Shown here: positions 7,970 through 16,234 of the stretch, in pieces
How the letters are laid out: every line of letters begins with the position of its first letter
Numbering within the stretch: the stretch's first letter is position 1
DNA from: Streptacidiphilus anmyonensis
Lineage (GTDB): Bacteria; Actinomycetota; Actinomycetes; Streptomycetales; Streptomycetaceae
NCBI RefSeq assembly: GCF_000787855.1
Contig: NZ_BBPQ01000006.1
Location: 96,010-133,472, forward strand
Direction of reading: 5' to 3'
DNA length: 37,463 nt
The notes under the pieces: model-generated
What the model was told of the DNA's origin: nothing
Database searches by the model: none
Seen by the model: the letters and a program-made list of their open reading frames with translations, nothing else
Translations under genes and position numbers: made by a program

Positions 7970-8212
7970 ATGCAGGTCAAGAAGATCGCCGCCGTCGTCG
8001 CCGCCGCGGGTGCCATCGGCCTGGCCGGGGCCGGCATCGCCAGCGCCAACGACGGCGCCCAGGCCCAGGGCGCGGCCTGGGGTTCCCCGGGCGTGCTGTC
8101 CGGCAACCTGATCCAGGTCCCGGTGCACATCCCGGTGAACGTCTGTGGCAACACCATCAGCGTCATCGGTCTGCTCAACCCCGCGTTCGGCAACCACTGC
8201 GTGAACGACTGA
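7970..8212 (+). CDS. chpH: short chaplin, hydrophobic aerial-hyphae surface protein
   Basis: An 80-residue secreted protein. Residues 1-26 form a signal peptide ending AGIASA, and the mature part is a single chaplin domain with the two conserved cysteines Cys59 and Cys77 framing CGNTISVIGLLNPAFGNHC. Short chaplins assemble into amyloid-like films that lower surface tension and coat aerial hyphae and spores in Streptomyces. A very strong ribosome-binding site, AAGGAGGAG, lies eight bases before the ATG. It is followed by a strong terminator, so it is probably expressed as its own transcript. The neighbouring long chaplin and its position resemble the chpH-chpC pair of S. coelicolor; I use the symbol on that basis, but other short chaplins (ChpD-G) are similar. 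Confidence 0.95.
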   Translation: MQVKKIAAVVAAAGAIGLAGAGIASANDGAQAQGAAWGSPGVLSGNLIQVPVHIPVNVCGNTISVIGLLNPAFGNHCVND

Positions 8213-8261
8213 GCCCGTCCCGGACGGCGGCTCCGGGCCGGGCGCCCGGTGTGTGACGCTC

Positions 8262-8311
8262 GGCACGGCCCTGGGAGGCGCCACTCTTCCCAGGGCCGTG
8301 CCGATTTTTTT
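8262..8311 (+). terminator. rho-independent terminator after the short chaplin
   Basis: A perfect 15-bp stem (GGCACGGCCCTGGGA at 8262-8276 with its complement at 8288-8302), 11-nt loop, followed by seven T residues at 8305-8311. It separates the short chaplin from the long one. Confidence 0.93.
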
Positions 8312-8437
8312 CGCCCGGTTCCGTGGAGCTGATGCGGAGTCAACCGTGCCCAGCAGCGCTCACTCTCGTTGGGAGTGGTACGGGGGCCACGGGGCGAGAA
8401 GCAAGAAGCACGAGCACGACTGAGAGCAGGGCGACAC

Positions 8438-9331
8438 ATGCGACAATCGGCCAAACGCGGGTTGCTCACGGTCATGGCGACCGGGAGCGTGCTGGCCTCC
8501 ACCGCGGGTATCACGGCAGGGTTCGCGGCGGGCTCGGCCTTCGCCGACTCGGGCGCGAGCGGCATCGCGAGCGATTCGCCGGGCGTGGGCTCGGGCAACG
8601 CGGTCCAACTGCCGGTCGCGGTGCCCGTGAACGCCTGCGGCAACACCGTCAACATCATCGGCGCGCTCAACCCGGCCTACGGCAACAAGTGCGCCAACGT
8701 CGGCGGTTCGCCGCGCGGCGGTTCGGGCGACTCCCACGGCACGGGCAGTTCCGCCGGGTCGAACGGGGCGAACGGGTCTAACGGGTCTAACGGAGCGAGC
8801 GGGTCGAACGGCTCCGCCGACTCCTCCGGGTCGGGCGACACCAGGGGTTCGGGCGGCGGTTCCGGCGGCTCCGGCAGCCTCGCCCAGGGCGGCGCGCACG
8901 GCTCGCCCGGGTTGGGGTCCGGGAACGCGGTGCAGATCCCGGTCGACGTGCCGGTCAACGTCTGCGGCGACACGGTCAACGCGCCGGGCGCCGCGAACCC
9001 GGCCTTCGGCAACTCCTGCGGCAACGGCGCCCACGGCCACCTGCCGTCGCCGACCCCTTCGTGCACCGGCCCGATGGGCGGCGCGGGCGGGGGCATGGGC
9101 GGTTCCGGCGGCTGCGACACGGGCGGTTCGACGGGCGGCAACGGCGGCGTCACGGGTGGACAGCAGCCCCCGCCGCCGCAGACCGTCCCGAGCGGCGGCT
9201 CGCAGACCCCGGGCACCAGCCACCTGGCCGAGACCGGTGGCGGCGAGGAAGCCATGATCATGGGGGCCGCCGGCGTCCTGGTCACGGCCGGCGGTGCGCT
9301 GCTCTACCGCCGCACGCGGCGTGGGGCGTAG
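8438..9331 (+). CDS. chpC: long chaplin with two chaplin domains and a sortase signal
   Basis: A 297-residue secreted, wall-anchored chaplin. A signal peptide of about 36 residues is followed by a first chaplin domain (Cys67 and Cys85, CGNTVNIIGALNPAYGNKC), a Gly/Ser/Asn-rich linker of about 75 residues, a second chaplin domain (CGDTVNAPGAANPAFGNSC), another Gly/Pro-rich stretch and a C-terminal sorting signal: LAETG at residues 263-267, a hydrophobic helix and the basic tail YRRTRRGA. Long chaplins are linked to peptidoglycan by sortase and are thought to anchor the short chaplin film. The linker contains a short NGSNG repeat. Start ATG 8438 has AGCAGGG upstream. Resembles ChpB/ChpC of S. 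coelicolor; the symbol rests on adjacency to the short chaplin. Confidence 0.94.
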   Translation: MRQSAKRGLLTVMATGSVLASTAGITAGFAAGSAFADSGASGIASDSPGVGSGNAVQLPVAVPVNACGNTVNIIGALNPAYGNKCANVGGSPRGGSGDSHGTGSSAGSNGANGSNGSNGASGSNGSADSSGSGDTRGSGGGSGGSGSLAQGGAHGSPGLGSGNAVQIPVDVPVNVCGDTVNAPGAANPAFGNSCGNGAHGHLPSPTPSCTGPMGGAGGGMGGSGGCDTGGSTGGNGGVTGGQQPPPPQTVPSGGSQTPGTSHLAETGGGEEAMIMGAAGVLVTAGGALLYRRTRRGA

Positions 9332-9337
9332 CCGGGA

Positions 9338-9586
9338 CTAGTCGTCCAGGAAGCTGCTGAGCGGGCTGCGCACCTGGCGGATGATCCGCCGCTTCAGCGT
9401 GATCTTGCGTCGCCCGTCCGGGTACAGGCGGAGTCGGTCAAGCTCCCAGTGACCGTACTCCGCCTGCTCGGTCAGCAGCGCGCGCGCCTCGTTGCGGGAG
9501 ACCGTGCGCGGCAGCAGCAACGAGCGGAACTCGTACTCAGGCTGCCGCACGATCTTGCGCGGCGGCTTGCTCAGAGGTGGGGTCAA
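9338..9586 (-). CDS. DUF5703 family small protein
   Basis: An 82-residue basic protein containing the well-conserved core EYGHWELDRLRLYPDG followed by RRIIRQVR, which I recognise as the DUF5703 family of actinobacteria. Its function is unknown. It begins with TTG (complement 9584-9586), supported by GGAGGAAG six bases upstream; no ATG or GTG fits the frame. It converges with the long chaplin gene, the two stops being only seven bases apart. No signal peptide or membrane segment is visible, so it is probably cytoplasmic. Confidence 0.85.
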   Translation of the reverse strand: MTPPLSKPPRKIVRQPEYEFRSLLLPRTVSRNEARALLTEQAEYGHWELDRLRLYPDGRRKITLKRRIIRQVRSPLSSFLDD

Positions 9587-9762
9587 GTCACTTCCTCCCG
9601 CGGGCCGACAGAGGTAAGCCTACGGCCGGGATCGGCCCGGCTCCAGAAAGGCTTCCCAGGGCGGCCTCACGGCAACCGACGCGGGAGCTTTCCGTGATCG
9701 GATTACTACGACCCGGATAACACCCGTGCGCGGGACACCCGTGACCGACTAGCGTGCGTGCC

Positions 9763-10350
9763 ATGTCTGATGTCGCGCGTCCCACGGAAGCTCAGATCGC
9801 CCAGGTACGCATCGCCGCGGAGGCGGTCAAGGCCGCGATCGACGCGCATCTCGCCGCAGTCGAGGGGAGAGCAGGCGTGGGGGACCCCCGGGTCGCCGGC
9901 GCCTACGAGACCCTGGCGGACGCGGCGGAGGTCTACGACGACCTCCTGGACCGGGTCCACGACGAGTTCACCCCCTTCGAGGTCCCCCGCCCCGGCAGCG
10001 CCGGCCTCCTCGACCGCATCGAGCCCGAGGCGGTCTCCGTCCTGATCCGCCGCGACTACACCGTCACCGACCCCCGCCTCCTGCGCGAGACCGTCGGCGG
10101 CACCACGGTCGCGGCGTCGCTGCGCGCGCTCTTCGGCGACTACGAGCCCGACCGGGTGGCCCGCCACGCGGCCGACTTCGGCCTGGAGGAGGGCGACTCC
10201 ACGCTCTGGGTCGTCGCGAGCGAGCCGGTGGCCGAGCCGGGCGAGTGGCTGGCCGAGCCGTTCGACGTGGCCGACGAGGACCTGCTGATCTGCCGCTTCG
10301 ACGTCATCGAGGACTACGACGACGAGCTGGAGCCCGCCGACCCCAGCTGA
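9763..10350 (+). CDS. conserved hypothetical acidic protein
   Basis: A 195-residue acidic cytoplasmic protein, N-terminal half predicted helical (RIAAEAVKAAIDAHLAAVEG), with an acidic end (DVIEDYDDELEPADPS). I do not recognise a named domain; similar proteins of this size are common beside the chaplin/DUF5703 genes in streptomycetes. The coding signal is strong and codon use normal. The start is ATG 9763 rather than the in-frame GTG at 9754: TAGCGT at 9750-9755 lies exactly seven bases before the ATG, and no Shine-Dalgarno sequence is present, so a leaderless transcript is likely. Two copies of ACACCCGTG, 15 bases apart, lie just upstream at 9720-9743. Confidence 0.82.
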   Translation: MSDVARPTEAQIAQVRIAAEAVKAAIDAHLAAVEGRAGVGDPRVAGAYETLADAAEVYDDLLDRVHDEFTPFEVPRPGSAGLLDRIEPEAVSVLIRRDYTVTDPRLLRETVGGTTVAASLRALFGDYEPDRVARHAADFGLEEGDSTLWVVASEPVAEPGEWLAEPFDVADEDLLICRFDVIEDYDDELEPADPS

Positions 10351-10390
10351 GCACGCCGCCCCCTTGCCCCATCGCTTGTCTCCAGCGGCC

Positions 10391-10421
10391 TTGTATCTCC
10401 AGCGGCTGGAGGTCGCAGACT
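10391..10421 (+). promoter_or_regulatory. MerR-type promoter with 19-bp spacer
   Basis: TTGTAT (-35, 10391-10396) and CAGACT (-10, 10416-10421) are separated by 19 bp, longer than the usual 17, as in MerR-controlled promoters. The spacer contains the perfect dyad CTCCAGC-G-GCTGGAG (10397-10411). A partial second copy of the left arm (TCTCCAGCGGC) lies at 10379-10389. The -10 box ends six bases before the ATG of the MerR gene, so transcript and protein probably start together. Confidence 0.85.
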
Positions 10422-10427
10422 CGAGCC

Positions 10428-11366
10428 ATGGACAGCAGCACCGCGCTCCTCACCATCGGTGAGCTCGCACGTCGGACCGGACTGCCGGTGCGGACCATCC
10501 GGTACTGGTCGGAGGTCGGGGTGGTCACCGAGGCGACCCGCAGCGCGGGCGGGCACCGGCTCTACGACGCGGCCGGGCTCGCCCGGTTGGAGCTGGTGGC
10601 GACCATGCGCGAGCTCGGGCTCGGGCACGCCGAGGTGCGCGCGGTGCTGGAGCGTCGCCGCACCGTCGCCGAGGTGGCCGCGGCGCACGTGGCCGCGCTC
10701 GACGCGCAGATCACCACGCTGCGGCTGCGCCGCGCCGTGCTGTCCGCCATCGCCGCCGGGGACCGGGAGGAGCAAGGGGACATGGACCGACTGAACCGCA
10801 TGGCGCGGCTGTCCGCACGGGAACGCCAGCAGATCATCGACGACTTCGCCGCGCGCGTCTGCGACGGGCTGGACGCCGCGCCCCGGCTCGTGGACCGCCT
10901 GCGCGGCGGTGGCCGCACGCTGCCGGACACCCCGACGCAGGAGCAGCTCGACGCCTGGCTGGAACTGTCCGAGATGACCCAGGATCCCGCGTTCCAGCAG
11001 TTCGCGCGCACCGCCCTGGAATCCAGCCTGGACGCGGACGCGCGGAACACCGAGCCGGACCGCCACCGCCTCTTCGCACAGAGCCTCGACGCCACGGTCG
11101 GCGCCGCGCTGCGCGACGGGCTCGCACCGGACGCCCCCGGCGCGGCCGAGGTCGTCGACCGCCTGCTCGACAACCCGGCCCCCGAGCACCGCGCGGCCGT
11201 CCGCGCCCGACTGCGGGCCCAACTCGACGCCGGCGTCGACGACCGCCTCGAGCGCTACCGGCGGCTGTTGGCGGTCATGCAGGGAACGCAGCCTCCGCTG
11301 TCCCGGACGGTCGCGTACACCTGGCTCGCCGCAGCCCTGGAACCGCAGGCCCTCGAACCGCGCTGA
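10428..11366 (+). CDS. MerR family transcriptional regulator
   Basis: A 312-residue regulator. Residues 7-75 form the MerR winged helix domain (LLTIGELARRTGLPVRTIRYW, then GGHRLYDAAGLARL), followed by the dimerisation coiled coil (LDAQITTLRLRRAVLSAI). The remaining 190 residues are a helical, cysteine-poor domain, so it is not a metal sensor; a small-molecule ligand is more likely. The gene's own promoter has the distinctive 19-bp spacer with a central dyad, so it almost certainly controls itself by twisting that promoter. The ATG at 10428 coincides with the expected transcription start, implying a leaderless mRNA. No obvious target gene is adjacent: the next gene downstream converges. Confidence 0.92.
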   Translation: MDSSTALLTIGELARRTGLPVRTIRYWSEVGVVTEATRSAGGHRLYDAAGLARLELVATMRELGLGHAEVRAVLERRRTVAEVAAAHVAALDAQITTLRLRRAVLSAIAAGDREEQGDMDRLNRMARLSARERQQIIDDFAARVCDGLDAAPRLVDRLRGGGRTLPDTPTQEQLDAWLELSEMTQDPAFQQFARTALESSLDADARNTEPDRHRLFAQSLDATVGAALRDGLAPDAPGAAEVVDRLLDNPAPEHRAAVRARLRAQLDAGVDDRLERYRRLLAVMQGTQPPLSRTVAYTWLAAALEPQALEPR

Positions 11367-11696
11367 CGTCCGTGGTCGGGCCGGTGCCGGTCCGGGGCCG
11401 GGCCCGGGCCGGTCCGAGAGCTCGGTGGTGGGCCCGGGCGGTCGGTTCCCGGGCCTCAGCTGTGAGTTCACAGCCTGCGCCGTGGGCCCGAGGCTGGTGC
11501 CGTCGATCCCGAGCCCGCCTGGTCGCCCCGGAGTCGGAGTCGGAGTCGGCGTCGGGGCGAGTGCGCCCTGACGGTCAGGACTGACCCGCCTCCCGGCCCG
11601 GACGCCCGACTTCTCCTCGCCGCGGTGATCGCGGCCCCGGTCGTGATCGTGGTCCTGGTCGCGGCCTCGATCCCCGTCTCGTTCGATCGCGGTCGC
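11367..11696. other. non-coding stretch between converging genes
   Basis: About 330 bp of very GC-rich sequence without a convincing gene. It holds several GGGCCCGGGCC-like inverted repeats that could stop transcription from either side (11375-11460), the perfect palindrome GCTGTGAGTTCACAGC (11459-11474) and a short tandem run of GAGTCG units (11531-11554). I see no promoter with confidence. Confidence 0.6.
11459..11474. repeat. 16-bp palindrome
   Basis: GCTGTGA-GT-TCACAGC: perfect 7-bp arms with a 2-bp centre. The half-sites resemble those bound by CRP/FNR or GntR proteins, but the spacing of a CRP site would be longer. It may be a stray operator or part of a terminator region. Confidence 0.5.
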
Positions 11697-13625
11697 CTAC
11701 TCGCCGGCCAGGATCGCGCGCAGGCGCGTGGTGCGGGGGCGGGCGACCTGGGCTGCCACGTTCTGCTGGAGGGCTGCCGGAGCCATCCCGCTCACCAGCG
11801 ACAGATGCCGCTCCGCGCGACCGCACGCCGTGTAGAGCCACTGACGGGTGAGCTCCGGGCCGGCGTCCGGTGTGGCCACGACGACCACGCCGGGCCAGCG
11901 GCGGCCGGCGGCCTGGTGCGCCGTCAGCGCCCAGCCGTGGCGGAGCTCACCGATGCGCTCGCGCGGGACGACCGCTGTCTCCTCTCCGAACGCGACCTCC
12001 AGGCCCTCCGGGACCGCGCGGCGGACCACGCCCTCACGCAGGGTGCTGGGCGAGGGCGCGTGGACGACCGCGTCGCCCGCGTCGAAGCCGCCGAACTGGC
12101 CGGGGCCCGGGTTCAGCCGGGCCTTGAGCGCCGTGTTGAGCGCGCGCGTGCCGGCCGACCCGGCATGGACCGGCGTCACCACGCGGACCTGCTCGGACGG
12201 GATGCCGAGCGCCCGCGGGATCGAGTCGCCCAGCAGTTGCACGGCCCGATGCACCGCCTCGGCCGCGTCGCGGGCCTGGACCAGCACGACCTCCTTGTCC
12301 GGAGAGGCGACGGGCTCGAACTCGCCGATGCCGATGCCGGACACGAGCTCGCCGATCGGCCCGAAGTCCGGCTGCCGCGAGGCCACGACCGGGCCCGGCT
12401 TCGCCGCGAGCAGATCCGCGAACACCCGCCCCGGACCGGGCGACCAGAGATCCCCCGGGTCGCCGCTGAACACCAGCCGCGCGCCGTCGGCCAACGACTC
12501 GACGAGCGTCGCGGCCAGCTCGACGTCGAGCGAGGGAGCGTCACAGACGATCAGCAGATCGAGAGCCAGGGCCCCGTCCCCGTCGCGCGGGGTGGTCGCC
12601 AGCACCTCGGCCAGCGGCAGCGCGCCCGCGTCCCCCGTGTCTTCTGCGCCTCCCGCGCCCTCAGCGCCGGCGTTGAGCCGGTGCGCGCTGTCGGCGTGCG
12701 CCGCGGCGAGGGCGGCGCGCAGGCCGAGCTCCCGCGCGGCGTGGAACAGCGCGACCGGCTCGTTCCGCGCGGTCTCCCCGCCGGTGTGCAGCACCAACGG
12801 AGTCTCGGCGACGGCGCGGATCAGCGCGGCCGCCGACGAGTTGGGCGCTGCCGCCGCGACCGCGTCCCACCCCGGCCGCGACTCGGGCGCGTCACCGCTC
12901 TGCTGGCTCCCGGTGTCGGCGGCTCCCTCCGCACCCTCGGCCTCCGCGCCCTCGGCGGGCTCCGCACCGGGGCCGGGCCACTCAGGGCCGCCCGCGGCGG
13001 CGTCGGGGCCGGGGAAGGTGGAGACCAGGCGGACCAGGCCGTCCGCCAGGCTCTCCTCGGCCAGCGCGAGGCGGTCGAGCGCGAGCAGGACGCGCCCGAC
13101 CGGGCCGTCCTCGGACTCGTCCTCGTCGTCGCCCTCCTCCTGGAAGGTCATCACGCGGCCGTCCGTCACGATCGCCAGCAGGGCGTCGTCGGGATCCGGC
13201 ACACCCTCGCGGGCGAGGCCCGCGCGGATCTCGGCGAGGTCGACGGCCGTGTGGCCGTGCAGCGCGCCGCGCTCCAGGAGCCACTGGACCAGGGCACCCG
13301 CCCGGCGGCCGTCGCCGGGGGCGGCGTCCGCGCCCAGCAGCCCGCGGGCGAAGGCGTCGGCGTTGGACGGCTGCACGCCGGGCACGCCGAGGACGGCCCA
13401 CGGGTCCTCCCGGAGGACCTCGGCCGCGCGCTCGCCGAGGGCGGCCACCGCCGCGCCCGCGAGCTGCGCGGGCGCGCCGCCCTCACCCAGGACCGCCGCC
13501 GTGTCGGCCAACGCGTCGCGCGCCTGCGCGTCGACGTCCTGCGCCCGGCCGTCCGCCGCGCGGATCGCCTCGGCGAGCTGCTCGGTGACCATGGCTGCGC
13601 TGTCGGTCATCGGGCTGTCGGTCAT
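11697..13625 (-). CDS. RecD2-like helicase-related protein with decayed ATPase motifs
   Basis: A 642-residue protein with the overall layout of RecD2/ExoV alpha helicases: a helix-hairpin-helix region at about 65-100 (LREDPWAVLGVPGVQPSNAD), a winged-helix-like part, then two RecA-like halves. Recognisable helicase motifs are GDPGDLWSPGPGRVFADLL (387-405, motif III region) and a C-terminal GWALTAHQAAGRRWPGVVVV (motif V region). However, Walker A, normally GGPGTGKT, is replaced by TGGETARNE (281-289) with no lysine, and Walker B, normally ending DE, reads IVCDAPS (359-365). It is therefore unlikely to hydrolyse ATP. Ala/Glu/Gly-rich linkers fill 205-250 and 318-335. It may be a structural or regulatory relic of RecD2 in DNA repair. 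ATG 13625 is preceded by AAGGG; ATG 13610 is an alternative. Confidence 0.82.
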   Translation of the reverse strand: MTDSPMTDSAAMVTEQLAEAIRAADGRAQDVDAQARDALADTAAVLGEGGAPAQLAGAAVAALGERAAEVLREDPWAVLGVPGVQPSNADAFARGLLGADAAPGDGRRAGALVQWLLERGALHGHTAVDLAEIRAGLAREGVPDPDDALLAIVTDGRVMTFQEEGDDEDESEDGPVGRVLLALDRLALAEESLADGLVRLVSTFPGPDAAAGGPEWPGPGAEPAEGAEAEGAEGAADTGSQQSGDAPESRPGWDAVAAAAPNSSAAALIRAVAETPLVLHTGGETARNEPVALFHAARELGLRAALAAAHADSAHRLNAGAEGAGGAEDTGDAGALPLAEVLATTPRDGDGALALDLLIVCDAPSLDVELAATLVESLADGARLVFSGDPGDLWSPGPGRVFADLLAAKPGPVVASRQPDFGPIGELVSGIGIGEFEPVASPDKEVVLVQARDAAEAVHRAVQLLGDSIPRALGIPSEQVRVVTPVHAGSAGTRALNTALKARLNPGPGQFGGFDAGDAVVHAPSPSTLREGVVRRAVPEGLEVAFGEETAVVPRERIGELRHGWALTAHQAAGRRWPGVVVVATPDAGPELTRQWLYTACGRAERHLSLVSGMAPAALQQNVAAQVARPRTTRLRAILAGE

Positions 13626-13742
13626 CGGTGGTGACCCTTCGGGTGGGGACTGTTCCTTACCCGGGAAACGCTATCGGTCCCCACTGACACCCCCGCGCAC
13701 CGCTCACCGGCGCTCAGCCGGTGCCCGCTCGCGCTCACCAGG

Positions 13743-14726
13743 TCAGTACAGCGCCGTCCAGTGCTGGTCCGGGTAGACGTGCACGGGCGCGGAGATGTCG
13801 TCGAGCGCCGCGCGGATCTCGGTCGGCAGGACCAACCGCTCGACCTGGAGCGCGGCCTGTAGCTGCGAGGCCGTGCGAGCGCCCAGGACGGGCGCGGTCA
13901 CGCCGTCGCGGTCGCGCACCCAGGCGAGGGCGACCTGCATCGGCGTCGTCGCCAGCCCGTCGGCCGCGGTCGTCACGGCGTCGACGATCCGCCGTCCCCG
14001 CTCGTCGAGGTACGGCTGCACGAACGCGCCGAAGGACGGGGACGCGCCGCGCGAGTCCGGCGGCGTGCCGTGCCGGTACTTGCCGGTCAGCACGCCGCGG
14101 CCGAGCGGGGAGGAGGCCAGGACGCCGATGCCCGCGTCCAGCGCGGCGGGCAGTACCTCGCGCTCTATCCCGCGTTGCAGCAGCGAGTACTCCATCTGCG
14201 TCCCGGCGAGCGGGGTCCGGCCGGGGACGGCACGCTGCCAGGTCGCGGCCTTGGCCAGCTGCCAGCCGCAGTAGTTGCTGACGCCCGCGTAGCGGGCCCG
14301 TCCGCTGGCGACCGCCAGGTCGAGCGCCTGGAGGGTCTCCTCCATCGGGGTGTCCTCGTCGAAGGCGTGGACCTGCCAGAGGTCGACGTAGTCGGTGCCG
14401 AGGCGGTTGAGCGAGCCGTCGAGCGCCTGCAGCAGGTGGCCGCGTGAGCCGTCGAAGCGGCGGTCCCGGTCGGGGACGCTGCCGGCCTTGGTGGCGATCA
14501 CGAGCTCGGCCCGGGGGACCAGACTCTCGGTCAGCTGCCCGAGGAGGTACTCGGCCGCGCCGTCGGCGTAGACGTCGGCGGTGTCGACGAGGGTGCCGCC
14601 CGCGTCGACGAAGGCCTTGAGCTGGTCGGCCGCCTCGTGTTCGTCCACGTCCCGGCCCCAGGTCATGGTGCCCAGTCCGAGGCGGGACACGCGCAGGCCG
14701 GTACGGCCCAGATGACGCTGCTGCAC
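13743..14726 (-). CDS. aldo/keto reductase
   Basis: A 327-residue (alpha/beta)8 NADPH-dependent oxidoreductase. The catalytic tetrad is visible: Asp and Tyr in DTADVYADG, Lys in VIATKAGS and His in LWQVHAFDED. The N-terminus MQQRHLGRTGLRVSRLGLG is typical. It probably reduces aldehydes or ketones; the physiological substrate cannot be told from sequence and the protein resembles the YhdN/IolS-like group found widely in actinobacteria. I chose the GTG at 14726, with GGAAGG upstream on the coding strand, because sequence beyond it does not match the family. It faces an LLM oxidoreductase gene across a 313-bp gap; 117 bp separate it from the RecD2-like gene downstream. Confidence 0.94.
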   Translation of the reverse strand: MQQRHLGRTGLRVSRLGLGTMTWGRDVDEHEAADQLKAFVDAGGTLVDTADVYADGAAEYLLGQLTESLVPRAELVIATKAGSVPDRDRRFDGSRGHLLQALDGSLNRLGTDYVDLWQVHAFDEDTPMEETLQALDLAVASGRARYAGVSNYCGWQLAKAATWQRAVPGRTPLAGTQMEYSLLQRGIEREVLPAALDAGIGVLASSPLGRGVLTGKYRHGTPPDSRGASPSFGAFVQPYLDERGRRIVDAVTTAADGLATTPMQVALAWVRDRDGVTAPVLGARTASQLQAALQVERLVLPTEIRAALDDISAPVHVYPDQHWTALY

Positions 14727-15039
14727 GGGAGGCTGCCTTCCGTCGTCCGTGATGGCGGTGGTGGCGGTCGTGATGATGGCGGGGGCGCCGGTACGGGTGG
14801 GTAGCGGCGAGGGTGGCGCTGGTGACGGTGGTGCGGAGATGCGGTGGATGCGGGGCGAGCCTACGCGGATCGACCTGCCCCCGGGGGCATCGGGGATCAC
14901 CCACTCGGCGGCGTGTCCCGGCCGGGGAGCCCACGCACCGTTGCTACCCGCCAGTAGTCCCGCGGCGACCTGCGGGCTAGAGTCGGCCCAGGCGCCCATC
15001 AAGGCTGCGCCGACGGCCCGCTCGTCAGGAGGCAACAGC
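14727..15039. other. 313-bp divergent intergenic region
   Basis: Separates the aldo/keto reductase (minus) from the LLM oxidoreductase (plus). The part nearest the reductase (14745-14840) is a low-complexity run of GGTGG/GGCGG triplets without a credible frame. Nearer the LLM gene a TAGAGT hexamer at 14978-14983 could be a -10 box. No clear operator was seen. Confidence 0.5.
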
Positions 15040-16101
15040 GTGCGACTCGGGATCAACCTCGGCTACTGGGGGCTCGGCAACGACGCCGACAACATCGCCG
15101 TCGCGCAGGAGGCGGACCGCCTCGGCTACTCGGTCTGCTGGGCGGCGGAGGCGTACGGCTCCGACGCGGCGACCGTTCTGGCCTACGTGGCCGCCAAGAC
15201 CGAGCGGATCGACGTCGGCTCGGCGATCTTCCAGATCCCGGCCCGTACGCCCACGATGACGGCGATGACCGCCGCCACCCTGGACACCCTCTCCGGCGGC
15301 CGCTTCCGCCTCGGCCTCGGCGTCTCCGGCCCGCAGGTCTCCGAGGGCTGGTACGGCGTCAAGTTCGACAAGCCGCTGGCCCGCACCCGCGAGTACGTCG
15401 AGATCATCCGCAAGGCCATGGCCCGCGAGCGGGTCACCCACGACGGCGCGAACTGGACCCTCCCGCTGCCCGGCGGTCCGGGCAAGGCGCTGAAGCTGAC
15501 GATCCACCCGGTCCGCGAGCACATCCCGCTCTACATCGCCGCCATCGGCCCGAAGAACCTGGAGCTGACCGGCGAGATCGCCGACGGCTGGCTCGGCATC
15601 TTCTTCGCCCCGGAGCAGGCCGAGCTCTCCCTCGCCTCCGTCCGCGCGGGCCGCGAGAAGGCGGGCCTGACCCTCGACGGCTTCGACGTCGCCCCCAACG
15701 TCCCGATCGCCGTCGCCGCCAGCGACAGCGAGGCGGACCTCGCGGCGGCGGCGGACATCTTCCGCCACTACACCGCGCTCTACGTGGGCGGCATGGGCAG
15801 CAAGGAGCAGAACTTCTACAACCGCATCGCGTGCCGCATGGGCTACGAGGAGGCGGCGGAGGAGATCCAGAAGCTCTACCTCTCCGGCGACAAGGCGGCC
15901 GCCGCCGCGGCTGTCCCGCAGCAGCTCATCGACTCCACCACCCTCGTCGGCACCCGCGACCGCATCGCCGACCGCCTCCAGGCCTACGCCGCCGCCGGCG
16001 TCACCACCGTCAACCTCTCCCCGGGCGGCTTCACCCTCGACGAGCGCATCCTCGCCCTGCGGACGGCGGTCGAGGCTCTGGACCAGGCCGGCCTGGCGTA
16101 A
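15040..16101 (+). CDS. LLM class F420-dependent oxidoreductase
   Basis: A 353-residue luciferase-like monooxygenase fold protein beginning MRLGINLGYWGLGNDADN, with the typical EADRLGYSVCWAAEAYG, RIDVGSAIFQIPARTP and GRFRLGLGVSGPQVSEGW blocks. The last two are characteristic of the F420-dependent group (as in F420-dependent glucose-6-phosphate dehydrogenase and methylenetetrahydromethanopterin reductase relatives), which is common in actinobacteria. It probably uses the deazaflavin F420 to oxidise or reduce an unknown substrate. The start is GTG 15040, seven bases after a perfect AGGAGG (15027-15032). No partner gene follows closely. Confidence 0.93.
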   Translation: MRLGINLGYWGLGNDADNIAVAQEADRLGYSVCWAAEAYGSDAATVLAYVAAKTERIDVGSAIFQIPARTPTMTAMTAATLDTLSGGRFRLGLGVSGPQVSEGWYGVKFDKPLARTREYVEIIRKAMARERVTHDGANWTLPLPGGPGKALKLTIHPVREHIPLYIAAIGPKNLELTGEIADGWLGIFFAPEQAELSLASVRAGREKAGLTLDGFDVAPNVPIAVAASDSEADLAAAADIFRHYTALYVGGMGSKEQNFYNRIACRMGYEEAAEEIQKLYLSGDKAAAAAAVPQQLIDSTTLVGTRDRIADRLQAYAAAGVTTVNLSPGGFTLDERILALRTAVEALDQAGLA

Positions 16102-16234
16102 GCCGAAGCAACGCGCGGCTGTCTGACGTTCTGTCGGGATCCCGATCCTGCTCGTCCTGGTGCGTTCGCCGTGCCGGGGCGAGCAGCCGCGTCAGGTCGG
16201 GATCGGCGAGCGAGGCGGATGGGAGTCGGGCGGC

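Noticed and set aside
8760-8830. Possible CRISPR-like short repeats in the long chaplin
   Set aside because: They are Asn-Gly-Ser coding repeats in the linker, without uniform repeats and spacers.
11625-13776. Plus-strand open frames of 640-670 residues opposite the RecD2-like gene
   Set aside because: Composition is typical shadow sequence, while the minus frame has recognisable helicase-family blocks.
14727-15056. Extension of the aldo/keto reductase to start at 15056
   Set aside because: The added 110 residues are not family-like and overlap the LLM gene's promoter and start; GTG 14726 has its own ribosome-binding site.
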